Both the position numbers and the translations under genes were made by a program. 64,000 nt of DNA from Microcebus murinus. Lineage: Eukaryota > Chordata > Mammalia > Primates > Cheirogaleidae. The notes under the pieces are model-generated. The model made no database searches and was not told where the DNA came from. It was given only the letters and a program-made list of their open reading frames with translations. The DNA is taken from contig NC_134120.1 of NCBI RefSeq assembly GCF_040939455.1, positions 53,955,001 to 54,019,000 on the forward strand, written 5' to 3'. Positions 45,122 to 58,857 of the stretch are shown here, piece after piece. Position 1 is the stretch's first letter; the number at the start of each line of letters is the position of its first letter.

Positions 45122-46849
45122 GCTTATACCCAGCAGGATTGTCTGGCCATATACATCCTCTGTGTCTGAAACTCTCTGAAATTCTCCCAGTGACTCAAAT
45201 ACATGGAGATATAAATTTATGTGCACTAAAATTTTGAATAAAGAAAACTTGTAGTTGGAAAGGGATCATGGCATCCTATTTTAATTAATCACAATAATAA
45301 ATTATTCATTTCTAGAACTACAGACTGTCATATCTGCATGTAACAGTAATAAGAGTTCAGATATGTAAAACCTATTATCAATGTTCATAATATCCTGTAA
45401 CCACATAATATCATGTAAGATAAAGAAAACAAGATTCTGCCAATTTCTTTCTTTATGATTCTTTTTCTCTGATTCACTGTGATCGTGGTGATAATATACC
45501 TGTTTTAGTTTGGTTTTGATCATTTTTCCTATCTTGTGTTGTGTTTTCCAAAAGACCCAAATCTCTTGTGTGGTTGCTCTTTTCCAAAATTTTGGTTTTC
45601 TTAAATACCAGGTATGTTTTGTTTTAATTTTTTCCCCAACTGGTTTATAAACTATCTCTGAATCATATGGTGACATATTAATTTCATGGGGCATGCCTAA
45701 GCATTTTATGGGAAATTTGAGACATTTCCTAGAAATGGGTGCTCTTTTTTTTTTTTTTTGCTAAAATTTCATTTTAAATGCTGTTCGCTAATATACTATT
45801 AATGTTCATGAAGAGTAATTGAGTAATTCCTCTGGTAAAGCTAACATGGTCTTGAAAGAATACAAGATTTCTCCTTCTGGAGAACCTGTCAGAAAGGCTC
45901 TTGCATATACACTGCATGGAAGAAGTGGATGTGCTGAACTCTAGAATGTGCTGCTCATGGAAACTGCTTTGTGTAGCGTGTTTGGTTCTCAGTCCCTTTT
46001 GAAACCTTCTGCCTTAGAAATATGTATCTCTTTTGTTTAATACTGTGGCAAGGTTAATAATATTTACATACACCTTCCTCTGTGTTGTGAGATGTTCCTA
46101 TAAGTTGGAACATGCTGGTTTGTCGTTTTCTAAAGTGAATCAGTTTATCTTTGGTTTAGCCTGAAATTGCAGCAGAGAGAGCACTTCCTCCTGGGATCTG
46201 AATGTAAAATAACTGAAGCAGATTGAAGTTGGCAGTGACTAATGAAGTCTTGTGCAGAAGTCTGCAAGTCCGTGGGTTTTTGCGTATCAAGGAGGAAGAG
46301 CGGAGGAACCAGAGCCTCTCTGAGATCCTGCATTTCTTTCTTCTTCCCTCCTGCATCCAGTCCCAGTGGGGGAGGATTATTTAAGCACAAAGCTTCCACC
46401 TATATGCTTTCGGAAGACATCAAATTCACAGCATACAGATTTGTTACGTTGCTGATCATTCCCAGTTAGCTTCCTTGTTTAACGAGCCATCTTAGCTGCC
46501 TAAAGGTATTCTACATAACAACAGTTTTAATCAGTCACATAAAATTTATGAAGCTGAGGTTCCAGTGAAAATGAGCATGGACTAGAATAGTGTAATGTTG
46601 CTTTGATAACTCCTTGGCAGGCTGGCCACCGTATTCCACCTTTAGTGCCCTAGCAATGGCTCCCTGTCACTAATGTGCCTCCTAACGACCACCTTGCTCG
46701 TTACTGAGTCTCAGGAGCACTGTGAGGTTTTGTGTGGATTTGTGTGTTTGTGGTCAATATTCATCTATTTCCATATATCACCACACATGCACACCTTGAC
46801 TTGAGAAAATACCAGATTAATTTCATTGTCTCTCTCTTGAAATGTTTTG

Positions 46850-47600
46850 ATTTTGCACTTACTTTTTAAGCTTTAAAATGATTTAAGGAACCCATAGGAT
46901 CACCCTGCACTTACCAGATCCCACATATATAATTTGGGTGGCACATTTAGACAAATGTCTTGAAAGAAATCCGGTGCGCCGTTTCCCTTCCATTCTGCTC
47001 CCCCAGCCCGTGCCCACACGGAGAGCAACAAGATTTGTGTTTTCCAGCTCATTAAACTGACAGCAGAAATTAGTTTGTGGTATTAAAAACTAAAAAGTTA
47101 AATTACAGCTACACGTGTCCTTTATGCAGTGGGGCGTGTGGAAGATGTTTGATTTTAATGTTTGCTATAATGGAGAATTTAAATTACAATGTTTGTCAAA
47201 TCTCTAATCTTCGTTACAGAGTGGAATATTAATTACGCTTTTAACTATGAGAGGTAAATAAAACGAGCATCCACTGCACACCCAGGGGTAAATTGCAGAT
47301 TACCAACAACGTGACATAATGCACTAAATGTCAGTTTTGTCAAACAAATTTAGAGGAACGGTTAAACTATTAGCTTCCTGTTGTTCTAGGGCCCTTCTTG
47401 CAGCAAGTGACTGTTCTGAGCAGCAGGGACACGGTGCCTTATGGAAGACTAAGGGAGTGAAATTGAATAAGCAAGATGAATGGGGAGGCAGCCCCGCAGA
47501 GGCACTCAATTAGTTTATAACTGTCTATTAACTTCCGTAGGCGGTTTTGAATAAACAGCAGATTAACTGTTGCACTTTTGTGGGGACGTGGGGAGCCATG
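46850..47600. promoter_or_regulatory. Candidate conserved enhancer-like element
   Basis: A repeat-free 750 bp stretch dense in homeodomain/LIM-type cores and AT-rich words: 'gctcattaaactgacag', 'agttaaattacagctac', 'gagaatttaaattacaatg', 'gaatattaattacgc', 'actcaattagtttataac', 'agcagattaactg'. The texture is that of vertebrate conserved non-coding DNA near developmental genes. No long open frame or splice structure is convincing. Conservation itself cannot be seen from one sequence. Confidence 0.4.
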
Positions 47601-49214
47601 GGAAAGGGACACTGTGGTGCACAATGGAAAGAAAAATTTTGGATTCTCATTTGTCCTTTTGCTAGTTTTGTGCATGAAGCATTGGTAATGGTTGTCAGAG
47701 CCTTCTGCAGGTTGAAAGAGAAAGCAGGAAGGAGCAGCGCCGGCATTGGTTGGTTTTCTTTTGGTGGTTTCTTGCATGGAACAGTTGTGTGCTGCCCTCC
47801 AAAGAGCAAGTTGGATTTAGGTTGCTGTGCTCTTGTTTCAGAACCTGTTCTTGGAAAGAATACTGTGACTCTTGGTTGTTAGAATTCAGAAAGATAAAAA
47901 TTCTCCATGAACAATCATAGCCATATTTTCTCCTGGGGAAAGTGCTGAGAGTGTGGATGGGGCTCCTTGTCCCTGTCCCACATACTCACATAGTCCCCTT
48001 GCTGCTGGTGGTGATGAGGGCAGTTCTAGTTTCAGTGATTACACAAGTTCTGATCATCTGATGCTCACCTTGGAATGCACTGGGCAAGCATTACATGGGG
48101 ACAATCATTCGATTATTATCAAGAAGAACAGCAAAATTTAATGTGAAATTGTTAAAGAAACATAGTGAGAGTTATAGGGAAAAGAGATCAAAGGTTAGAG
48201 AGGAAGGGAAAAACAAGACCCCAAAAATGTGGAAACTTTGAGTGATGATTTCAGAAACTTAAAAGTATTTTTAGTAGTTCTGAATTTATGTCCTTCAAAT
48301 TGCATATCAATTTGCTTTTGTTCAGTGTGCAGACATTACATAATGCAAGCCATTTATCAGAATTCATTTAGGTACAACACAATGTCATAAGACATTCTTT
48401 TCAGCACACATACACACACCACACAACCACACACACACACATGCGTGCTTCCCACAAAGAGATTCATTTTTTCTTTTGCTATTTTGAAAAGGCTAAGGAA
48501 TTTATACTAGATGCTCGGCAGAGTTGGGGCATCGTACCTGTCCCACACAGGGCCAGTTGTCAGGGGAGAATCGGGAAAAGCACAACATACAGTCCACTAA
48601 GTGAGGAAAGCTCACCGGGCAGTTGTTAGGAAAGCAGTAGTTTCTCCTGAACAAGATTCCTTTGAGGATAAGAGCCAAGGCTTAGTCTAACTCTTGGGTA
48701 TCTATTTTGACTCCTGTGACTGTAATTGCTAGTTTACTTACTAGTAGAGATACTTTGAGTTACCTATCCCAAGATCATTGATGTTCTTAATACCTAAGTT
48801 TTCTTTGGACTGAATGTGAGCATTTGTGTGCTAATGGATGTTATCAAACACTACCTCTCCCTTATGATCATTAATGGACACCATTAGAGTGAGGGCAGTT
48901 TATTCATCAACACACTGAGCAAAGCTTATGAGATAAGCTCCCAGTGAACAAAACGAGAGCAATCAGGTGAAATAATAGTCAGATGATTGCCCTTTGGCAT
49001 AGCTTAGACTTGAACACTTTTTCTCCTATTTTCCCCCCACGAGCTATTGCAGATTTGAGAGGGTGTTTAATTTGCAAACATGGAGAAAAGCATTATCCGA
49101 ATTATAATCCAGAGTTTCTTCATTCATTTCCCTGTGTTCCCTCTGTTGTGACACATTTAGAGTCTCTGCTATGATGCATTTTGTTGTCACCGTGGCGGCT
49201 GCTGTGGTTGATTT
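47601..49214. other. Unique sequence, no gene seen
   Basis: A (CA)n tract lies at 48404-48442. The frame 47547-47882 resembles no family. Nothing else is recognised. Confidence 0.5.
48404..48442. repeat. (CA)n microsatellite
   Basis: Imperfect CA repeat broken by 'accacacaacc', ending 'acacacacacatgcgtgc'. Confidence 0.9.
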
Positions 49215-49330
49215 CACTTGTGTCTGTCTGTCCAAGTAACGCGAGCTCCTCAGAGGTAAGGGCTGCATTCCAAGCACATAGCACAATGCTGAGCTCACAG
49301 TGGGTGCTTATGAAATGCTGAATAAATGAC
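49215..49330 (+). mobile_element. L2 LINE 3' end
   Basis: Sense L2 terminus: 'gcgagctcctcagaggtaag', 'agcacatagcacaatgctga', 'gtgggtgcttatgaaatgct', 'gaataaatgac'. Confidence 0.6.
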
Positions 49331-49449
49331 TACTGGAAAAAAATAAAAGATATCTTGTGTGGGTATCCAGAAGTCCAAGAAAAAGCTGCAGTGTTGTTTA
49401 AAACAACATGAAGTTGTTAGAGAAGGTTGCTGTCTCATTTTGCCCTCCT

Positions 49450-49625
49450 ATCTATTGAATCCTTATGAAGTATCGGGGACTATGCTGTATATATACTCTC
49501 ATTTAATGCTCATAATCATCCTACAAAGTAGGTGATATGCTTTCCCCATCATACATATAAGGAGATCAGGATTTAGGAAAGTTTCCGTGTCTTCCATAGC
49601 AAAGGCCAGAACTGGCAGAGTTGGG
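49450..49625 (-). mobile_element. MIR SINE
   Basis: Reverse MIR in order: 'ctctcatttaatgctcataa', 'catcctacaaagtaggtga', 'ccccatcatacatataagga', then a decayed 'ccagaactggcagag' tail. Confidence 0.65.
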
Positions 49626-51179
49626 GGCGGGTGGTGGGGGAGTCTCGTCTGGTCACTGCTATTTACTCGGTTTAATAAGAAGTTTTCATCTGAAAGGGAA
49701 CAAGGAGGCCTAATGGAGGTAGGAGGAGATAAGAGGAAATGGAAAATTGGTTCTCCTAAAAGGTAGTCTCTGTCATGTTAGTCTCCTGCTCAGCATGACT
49801 TTCTTGTCTAAGAATTATGTACCTGCTTCTCAGCTGTACCTGCCGCAGGGTGACACCAGGCTTTCACTACAGGTAGCTCATGCCTTATGTGTTTTTCTAA
49901 AAATTGGTTGGCTAATTATAAGTAAATTCTGAAATACATAGCCCTATGATAGTAATGTTAAGGGTTAATTCTTATATCTTAGCAGAATGAAATGTTAAGG
50001 AGGCTTCAAGTCGATGGCCTAGAGTTAGAGATTTTAGAGCAAGGTTTTCAACCCTATTAATCTTAATCTAAGTCGGTCTCAAATATTCAGATATATTTCA
50101 AAGAATTATTTATTTTCAAGAATTATTTTCAAGGAATTATTCTTCCAAACATCACGAGCAGAATGAAATGTTGCACATTCTCCTTGTGATGCAGAGAGCA
50201 GACAAATCCTTCCACAGTACAGCGTGCCTGTGCCCAGCCACCAAGGCAGTCTGAAGTTACGTGATTGAAAGAGAAATTTGCATCTGATTTTAGATGATCT
50301 GGGCTCCTCTCCCCACCTCCACACAGGAGTCTGATCTGTTCAGTCTGCTCAAGACAACACCTCACACCATCCAGGGATTGTGATGCATGTCGAATGCCAG
50401 TATATGTCTGCTGTCATGCCATTTAATACAGGGGTTAAGGTAACAGGCGTTTTAGAAATTAAGCAAAGCCATAAATTTCCTCTCTGTATATATAGTATGT
50501 GCAAGGAGAGCTTTCACATACCTTCCACCTAGCTTTTGTTCTCTCTCAACTCTGAGTGAAGAGCATCTCATGACACAGGTGGGGTCATTATCTCTGAATT
50601 CCTTGGGTGAGGGAGAGGGATAGTAGTCTCTTCACTTCAGAAATCAAAGGAAGTGCAGTGCCTGCTGGGTACATTAGTCCCTGAAAGTTGCCAGCGCTAT
50701 TGGCCAGACAGCTCCCAGATTAGCAGATGGCTTCTCTGTTGATGAAACCCAGTTTTTCTAAAATGCTGATTAGTTAGAGAAAAATAATGTGAAAGTACAT
50801 TGAAATATGTTTTGTGTCTGTGTCATTTCCTCCTAAGAATCATACAGCTATCACCTGAGTAGGCTCAGTTTCTCTTTTTATTTAAATCATGTGACTCTTC
50901 AATCACAAGAAAAGGGGAAAGACAGTCAATGAGAAAAAGGAGACCCCTCTTTCAGGATGAAACACTTGATTAAAAGTAACGGTATTTTCCTATTTTCAAA
51001 CATCAGCCTTATGGTTACTTTTTGCACTGTATATTTGGAACAAGCTCTGTAGTGGCTTCCTATGGCATGTGCATCTCAGCTCATTTCTCTACAAATTTCC
51101 CACTGAAACTTGAAAAAAACAGATTGCCCATTTGACAGTTGATTTTGACTCTGAGCTTGTCAAATCAGAGGTCTTAGTC
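49626..51179. other. Unique sequence, no gene seen
   Basis: A local tandem of 'ttttcaagaattatt'-like words occurs at 50097-50140. No gene or named repeat is recognised. Confidence 0.5.
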
Positions 51180-51355
51180 AGAATGTACTAGAGAAAATGC
51201 ATAAAAGTAATGGAGACCTGGATTTTTGTTCTGATCCCACACCTGATTTATTTGTGACCCAGAGCAAGTCTCCTAACTTTTCATATATGATTCCTTATTT
51301 GTCATGTGGACTAATATGGTCCCTCCCTACCTTGTTTATGTGTTGAATAAGCCAT
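51180..51355 (+). mobile_element. MIR SINE
   Basis: Sense MIR: 'ggagacctggatttttgttc', 'tttgtgacccagagcaagtc', 'tcctaacttttcatatatga', 'tggactaatatggtccctcc', all decayed but in order. Confidence 0.65.
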
Positions 51356-52575
51356 TCATCCTGTACAATTCCCCACATTCTGAACTCGGCTGAGGCCTTC
51401 TTGTCGTGTCATTTAACATGTCCCCTGGTTATCTGTACTTCCTGTGAACTGGGACTAGAACTAGTTAGGGCTTAGTCAGATTCAGGTTTCTTATTTTGTT
51501 AAGAATCTTCCATAGGTAGTGTTTTATACTTCCTGTTGCATTTCATCAGAAAACATAGCATGCTGAGATTGATTAGTAGGTTATGATTTGGCCAACCTCA
51601 TCCATCCATTAAAAAGTTCCACATCAGCTTTTCACTTAATGGTTTTCTAATCTACTGATGACGATTGCCTAGATCCATTATTTTAGCAGAGGTTTCAAAA
51701 TGGTGACATCTTAATTCTGTCATTCTTTCTGTATTTATTAAGTGCTGTTCTCTGCCCAACTATTTGGTTACTGTGAAATGCACTTTGTATGGTAAGTTCA
51801 AGATTAGTGTTTGAAATTCATTCTCCTTACTGAGCCATTTCAGAACAAATTGGTGCCATAGGACTATATAAGATGACCAATATAGTGTCATTATAAACTC
51901 AGGACTATAATGTAGGTGATATGTTTGAATATTTTATAGTAATTAGTGTTTGGATGTTCAGACCATGTCATCTTTGGCCAATATCGTCCCTTCAGTTTGT
52001 CTCTTATGTTCTTTTCACATGACTCCAGAACTTTTGAACAGCTTCTAAAACAACAGGATGTTCTCAGCTCATCTTGTGCATTGTCTGCCACATTACTGGA
52101 ATCAGCCATTTCTCCAAGAAACCCTGGTTTCTCTGAGTGGAAAACAGTATTCAGAGATCACACTCTGACCATGAGGGGTGATCATTGAATGTACAATAAA
52201 TAAATAGCATGTAAAGGCCAAATTATTTGCTTTTCACATTTTTCACTACCAGTGTACCAAAGTACTAAAACAAATCTACTTTGCTTTGAGACCTATATTT
52301 GTAAAAAACAAAAAGAGTGAGGGAAAAACTTATAAATTTAGAATCAGAGCTAAAGGTTTTTAAAGTGTGATTTTTATGTTTTTCCTAGGAGAAAAAGGTA
52401 TTTTTTACAATTAAGTGATAATTGCTTAGGATAAGTTAATAAATTATAGGCCTGTGTTAGGAAGAATTGTTGATAAACAGGTGTTTTAGGAAGACCGAAT
52501 GGTTGGTCAAATGATCATAGGAATGCCTGTAAGGAATAAAATGTTAAAATTCTGAACATTGTTGGATTATGTTAT
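51356..52575. other. Unique AT-rich sequence, no gene seen
   Basis: No gene or named repeat is recognised. Overlapping frames 51891-52188 on both strands resemble nothing known. Confidence 0.5.
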
Positions 52576-53040
52576 TGTATTAGTTTCCTATGGGTGCTAT
52601 AACAAATTCCTACAAATTCAGTAGCTTAACAAAACATAATTATCTTATAGTCCTATAGAGTAGATGTCAGACATAGGTCTGGCTTGGCTAAAATCAAGGT
52701 GTCAGTGGGGTTGTGTTCCTTTCTGGAGACTCCAGGGGATAATCCGTTTCCTGGCCTTTTGTCACTTCTGAAGACCACCCACATTCCTTGGCCTGTGGTC
52801 CCTTCCTATCATCATGCTTCTCCTACCCCATCACTCTGACCTACTATTCTGCCTCTTAAGATGTCATGGGATTACATTAGCATCAGATAGTTTAGGTTAA
52901 TCTCCCTGTTTTAAGATTAGTTTATTAGCAACCTCAATTTCAACTGCGATTTTAATTCCATTTTTCCATGTAGTACAACATGTATTCACAGGTTCCATGA
53001 TTAGGAGGTGGTCATCTTTCGAGGTCCATTGTGCACAGTG
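52576..53040 (-). mobile_element. ERVL-MaLR-type solo LTR
   Basis: Starts 'tgtattagtttcctatgggt' and keeps 'ggctaaaatcaaggtgtcag', 'gggataatccgtttcctggc', 'cattccttggcctgtggtcc' and 'tattcacaggttccatgatt' in the order of a MaLR-like LTR read in reverse. No internal viral region is present. The exact subfamily is not assigned. Confidence 0.75.
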
Positions 53041-54589
53041 ATTAAAATATGCATCCTCCAGGGAGAGACATCCAACTTTGGGCTAAAGTTAGTGCACCTG
53101 GAGCAGTCTCCCTAGTTACCGTGTCCCATGCCAGTTACTGTGCCCCCTTACTTAAGAAGCCGGTGGTATTTACTCCCACATAAATTAACCAAAAGCCATC
53201 TTTTTAACTTGCAATCGAATGATATCCTTTTCAAAATTTTCATCCTATATGTTTATGTGGTTCTTGGATACTCAGTTCTGCACATGTGAGGGGTCTCCTG
53301 GATTTTACAATAATGCTTACATTAGCATCCAGAATACACAATTTTATCGGGCCTCTGTTTTCCTTATGTGTTGACACCAGTGGCTTGCCTTATTTTTATT
53401 AGGTGGAAGCATTGCAGGATTTTTTTAGTGAGGTTAACACATATCATCAAGAGAAAAGTGGAGATACTATTCCAATAAGATATGCATTAAAAATTCCTCT
53501 CTTTCTCACTGGTATTTATAGTCTGATAGAGGATCAACAGTATACCAATTTAATCCTCCTGCACAGTGACATTTTTGAAACCATTAAATTTCAAGATAAT
53601 GTGCATAGATGGAATTCAGCAGCATGAGCTGCCTGTGAGCGGGGACCCACTATCACTAATGTCACTCTGTTCCCAGTTGGTGCTACTGTGGATCATACCA
53701 GTTTCATGTTTCTTGCACCATTACTGGTTCCAGTCCCTCTGGATTCCTATTGCCCTGATGTGAAAAATAAAACTAAACAAAATATTACTAAGGATGATAG
53801 ATAACTGCATCTATTATTTTTATGGCTGACTTTTTTAAAAATGTTTAAAAATCTTCAGCTGGTTTAGGGAATTACGTAAGTTGCTCGTATGAGCTGTGAG
53901 TCACTCCCAAACGGAGATGTTTTTGTCAGGAGGGATGTATCTTCAGTGGATCTTGGAGGGCAGAACATGTGGGATTTTTTGGTCCTGCTGCAGTGCTCAC
54001 AAGATCCCAGCGTAAAACGTGGCCTCACTGCTTTGCAGCAGGAGCGCTCACCTTCCAGGCACAAGGGCCAGGTCTACAGGAGGAGGAAAATGCCAGATGC
54101 AGGGCCGGCAAGGAGTTTTTCCTTGGTAGGAAAGATAACCGAGGGAAGTAAGGAAGATGCCCAAGCAGATAGGTGATGAGGCAGAGTGATAATTAAGTGT
54201 ATTTCGGGATTGATCCAAGGCTTTTCTTCCAAGGCTATTATATGTATAATGTTAAATTCAGGTTAAAAAAAAGGTGTTTTTTTTAAATTCCTCTTTATCA
54301 CTTAGAAAAATTTAAAGATAAAATACATATACTCATGAAATGGTTAGGTGTTTTCAACTCCCAGGGTCTTTTTCTTTCAACAACTTGAAAAGCGATAGAC
54401 CATGGGATTCAGCTCTGAAATGTGTGCGGGTCACCAAGCACTGAGCCAGAACCCTCAGTCCTTACGCGTGCATCATTGTCTGTCCCCTGCCTGCTGAGCC
54501 TCTCTCCCTCACAATTACGTTTGTCATATATTTTTTAAATAAGGTATTAGGATTAATCTGGCAATCAGAATAATAGGAACAACTGAAAT
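53041..54589. other. Unique sequence, no gene seen
   Basis: No exon or named repeat is recognised. Frames 53403-53627 and 53889-54176 resemble no family. GC rises around 53990-54110. Confidence 0.5.
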
Positions 54590-54720
54590 ACCTGTTGAGC
54601 ACCTACCGCATGCCAGACACTGTTCTGATAGGGGTGTATGATGAACAGAAGAGGCAGGCCCTGTCCTCACACAGCGGGCACGTGATGTTTGCCCAGAGCA
54701 CAGGCAAATACCTGCCGGCT
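54590..54720 (-). mobile_element. L2 LINE 3' fragment
   Basis: Reverse L2 end: 'cctgttgagcacctaccgca', 'tgccagacactgttctgata', 'ggcaggccctgtcctcacac'. Confidence 0.55.
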
Positions 54721-55984
54721 GAATAAAAACAATGGTTTCCAGGCTGTACAAGGATGAATCTTTGAAATTTCAAAGAGTCCTTTGAAATTGGAGGATGAGG
54801 AAAAGTTTCCTTCTAATCAGTCAGACAGACACTCTACTGTTAGAAAACTTGAGGTATTCATGCTCCGTCCAGAGAATAGCAGGCTTTATTCTTAATCTTT
54901 TTAGCTCCAAAAATAAAAGTTATTTTATTTATTTATAATTAATTATAATTTATAATTATTATTTATAATATATGAGGTTATCAAACTTGTTTTTTCCTCA
55001 CATGTTGACTTATGATCTCACGAATTTTGTTGCAATAAAAAACACAATCATGATTCCTTTATTTATTATAACTTATGATAATAATGACTATATCTCAATC
55101 ATACAAGGCATTCATGTCATAATATTGAAGTGATCATAGATTGTGATATATGTAATTTCAACTTGTTTTAGAAGAAAGCCAACCATTTCTAAATATTTCA
55201 TTTTCAACTTGTAAGTTTGAGAAAGACTAATTTTTATTAAATATATATCATATCACTCTGTTCTTTGAGCCTCTTCAACATAAAATACACATGATACACA
55301 TGGTCACATATGTGTGTGTACACACGTGTACCGAGAGAGATCCTGACAGTTACTTTTGCCAAAGAGATCCACACGGTTCTTTGCTGCTTTTGCCTGGTGT
55401 ATGTTCATTTGCAGATACCCTGGCTTGCCCATGAAGCATTATATGGCCTCTTTATCACTAGGTCATCCAAAATAAAGCTGTAGCCTAAAGTGATGGGTGG
55501 ATAAAATCTGTACCCACTTCTAGTTGGCAGGGTGGGAAGACAAATATGTACGTCTTCCACTCTAGTCTTCCTTGAGCCACCCCAACCTGCCAGAGAGCCC
55601 ATCAGCCCCTCGTTTTATCTCATCACATGGTGAAGTGATTAACTCTACACCAGAGGCCCAACAAAGATAAAAATCTGACTTAAACTGTGTTCTTTGTCAC
55701 AAACACACATCTGTTAATGAGTCAGAGAGGAGAGAAAGCAGCTGGGTAGGTAATGAGTGCCTTCCTCCTTGGTGCTTTGCCTGGAAGAGCGTAGATTTAA
55801 GTGTGATACAGTTGGTGATGTTAGAAGAACACTTTTACCTCGGGCAGCAACTATAAATCCCCAGCTGGTAAATTTACTTATAGTATCCAAACTTAAGCAA
55901 CTAATAGAGCTTGGTAGTGATGTCAATAACGGTTTCACAGATTTTATCCCAACATGGGAAACCAACACCAAATGTCTAACGTTC
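54721..55984. other. Unique sequence with AT-rich tracts, no gene seen
   Basis: A very AT-rich tract of TTTA/ATAATTT units lies at 54918-54974 and a CA/TG-rich tract at 55285-55332. No gene is recognised. Confidence 0.5.
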
Positions 55985-56175
55985 TTCCCTGGCCACGTGG
56001 CTTTGGGCAGCTGAACACCACCATGCCTCAGTTTACTTCTCTTTAAGATAGGAATAATCATAGTAATTTCCTTACTGGACTGTTGTAGGAATTAAGAGTT
56101 AATGAACATGAAGTACGTGGCTTATCCAAAGTCCTACATAAGTTCTTGTAATTATTATTTTCATACTATTTCTGT
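55985..56175 (+). mobile_element. MIR SINE
   Basis: Sense MIR: 'cacgtggctttgggcagctg', 'catgcctcagtttacttctc', 'aagataggaataatcatagt', 'tggactgttgtaggaattaa', with the distal 'cataagttcttgtaattatt' end retained. Better preserved than the other MIRs here. Confidence 0.8.
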
Positions 56176-57315
56176 CAGCTGTTGTAGTGCTAGTTCTTTT
56201 GAGTTGAAATGAATAAATGTCAGACCTCTATGTTTTCTCCTTAAAATTTTACTCTTGAAAGCAACATTATGTGGTAATTCTCACAGATCTGTCTTTAAGG
56301 TGACAGCCTCTTACTCATTTAGGTTTATTCAACTGGATCTTGGCAATTTGGTATAGCGTACGCATTGTTGACTAAAACAATGACAATTTCATCCCTACTG
56401 TGAGAAAAATTAAACACTTCTTCTTGGTTCCAGCGACTACCACAGCCCTTAATTAAGTCTAAGCACACACTTAATTGTAGAAGCCAGGACCAGAAAGCCA
56501 TTTGCCTTTTCATTCTTTGTCTATATGAAATTTACATTTCCCTAAGTTTTGTCATCCCTGTAGTAGTTAAAAGAAAGACTATTTGGAAAAGGAGGTACCT
56601 TTCCTGTGGCCAGTGCTGATCTGTAGGTCAACGCTGGTAAGTCTTTTCGGTGGCAGTCTTCGTCAGCTAACCCAGCATGGCAGGGACCGTCGCAGGGAGG
56701 GTGGGGCAATCAGCCTCAGTGGTGAAGCACGGCCTGGAACCCCAGTTCCGACAAACCAGGAGCGTGAGGAGCATCCACGCTGAGGTTGGCCCATGAATTA
56801 TTCCCCTTGAATCTACTGGCACCCAAGGCAGAAGTGCCTTTCCATCCGGCTCTCCTCACAGTTGCCATTGAGTCCAGTTGCAGGGAGGGAAATCGGAAGA
56901 GGGGCGATTTCTTCTTCCTTCCAGCCACGCTGCCCTCGGTTCTCCTAACTGGCAGCTGTTTGTCCTGAGCTCTCCCAAGGACACTGCACTAAAGAGCTCG
57001 CCCTTCACCATGTTCTCTTTGTCAGCTGCGATTCATACCTGTCACGTACGTAACTTGCCAGGACGTTTTCTTCCATTTGTCTTACCCTCATTTTATGCTT
57101 TTTAAAATTTTTACTCTAGGAAAGAAATATAAGACAAATGTTAGAGTACAATAAGCATGAAGTGTAATAACCATTCCTTTAATTTGAATTCATCCCATAT
57201 GTCTCTCTTTTCCTACCGTTAGTCTAGTTTGCAATTTTAAAGCTATGACAATTTTTTCTCCTTTTAATTTTCTTTTCCAAGTAATATTGGTATTATTCAA
57301 TAGGATTTATCTTTT
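56176..57315. other. Unique sequence, no gene seen
   Basis: It is GC-richer at 56580-56990, with short overlapping frames of no known family, then AT-rich up to the L1 cluster. Confidence 0.5.
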
Positions 57316-57954
57316 AGAGTAGTTTTAGATTCACAACAAAATTGAACCGAAAATACAGAGTTCGTGTATATGCCCTGGAACATTTAGTATAATCCATGAA
57401 CCTGCATTAATACAACTTTATCACCCAAAGGCCAAAGTTCACATTAGGGTTCATTCTTGGTGTTAGATACTCTATGAGTTTTGACAACTCTACAATGACA
57501 TGTATTCCCCCTTATAGTATCATATAGAATAGGTAGACTGCCCTAAGAATCCTCTGTGCTCTGCCTATTCATCCCTCCCTCCACCATGCCCTGACAACTA
57601 CTAATCTTTTTACTGTCTCCATAGTTTTGCCTTTTCTAGAATGTCATGTAATTTAAATCATATTATCTTCAGCCTTTTCAGATGGGCTTCTTTCACTTGG
57701 TAATATGCATTTACAGTTCTTCTACATTCTTTCATGGCTTGATAACTCATTCCTTTTTAGCACTGAATAATATTCCATTGTCTAGATGTACCACAGTTCA
57801 TTTAGCTTTTCACCTACTGAAGGATATCTCATTGCTTCCAAGTTTGGGCAATTAGGAATAAAGCTGCTATGAACATCTATATGCAAGTTTTCAACTCCTT
57901 TGGGAAAATAGCAAGGAGCACAATTGTCAGAGCTTATGGGAAGAGTATCCTAGG

Positions 57955-58264
57955 GTTTTTTTGTTTTTGTTTTTGTTTTTTTTAGAGATGGAGTCTTGCT
58001 CTGTTGCCCAGGCCAGAGTGCAGTGGCATCAGCCTAGCTCACAGCAACCTCAAACTCCTGGGCTCAAGTGATCCTCCTATGTCAGCTTTCCAAGTAGCTG
58101 GGACTACAGGCATGCGCCACCAGCCTGGCTAATTGTTTCTATTTTTAGTGGAGACAGGGTCTCACTCTTGCTCAGGCTGGTCTTGAACTCCTGACCTCAA
58201 GCAATCCTCCTGCCTCAGCCTACCAGAGCGCTAGGATTACAGGCGTGAGCCACCACGCCCAGCC
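57955..58264 (-). mobile_element. Alu, intermediate strepsirrhine type
   Basis: Minus-orientation Alu with (GTTTTT)n tail. It has 'ctcactcttgctcaggctgg' but not the linker duplication ('ctaattgtttctatttttag' only), so it predates the lemur linker form. Flanks 'agtatcctagg' and 'agtatcttagt' are a decayed target duplication inside the L1. Confidence 0.93.
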
Positions 58265-58558
58265 AAGTATCTTAGTTTTGTAAGAAACTACCAAACTGTC
58301 TTCCAAAGTGGTTGTACCATTTTGCCTTCCTGCCAGCAATGAATGAGAGTTCTTCTTATTCCACATTCTCACCAACATTTGGTATTGTCAGTGTTTTGGA
58401 TTTTAGTCATTATAAAAGATGTGTAGTGGCATCTCATTTTAATCTGCATTTCCCTGATAATATATAATGTGGAGCATCTTGTCATATGCTTCTTTGCCCT
58501 ATGTATATATTTGGTGAGGTAAGGTCTTTTGCCCGTTTCCTGTTGTTTGTGTTCTTAT

Positions 58559-58857
<299 letters not shown>

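Larger units (their letters stand above)
44666..46849. other. Unique sequence with simple repeats, no gene seen
   Basis: It holds the palindrome/direct repeat at 44742-44794 and the pyrimidine tract at 45059-45121 (both listed), plus a T-run at 45746-45760. The minus-strand frame 45302-45694 (130 codons from an ATG) resembles no known protein and is of chance length in AT-rich DNA. Confidence 0.5.

Noticed and set aside
45302..45694. Minus-strand 130-codon open frame with an ATG
   Set aside because: Composition simply mirrors AT-rich DNA (Lys/Asn/Ile-rich) and it resembles no protein. Several such frames are expected by chance.
47547..47882. Plus-strand 111-codon frame beside the enhancer-like stretch
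   Set aside because: Cys/Gly/Phe-rich without any domain; overlaps minus-strand frames of similar length; not convincing as an exon.
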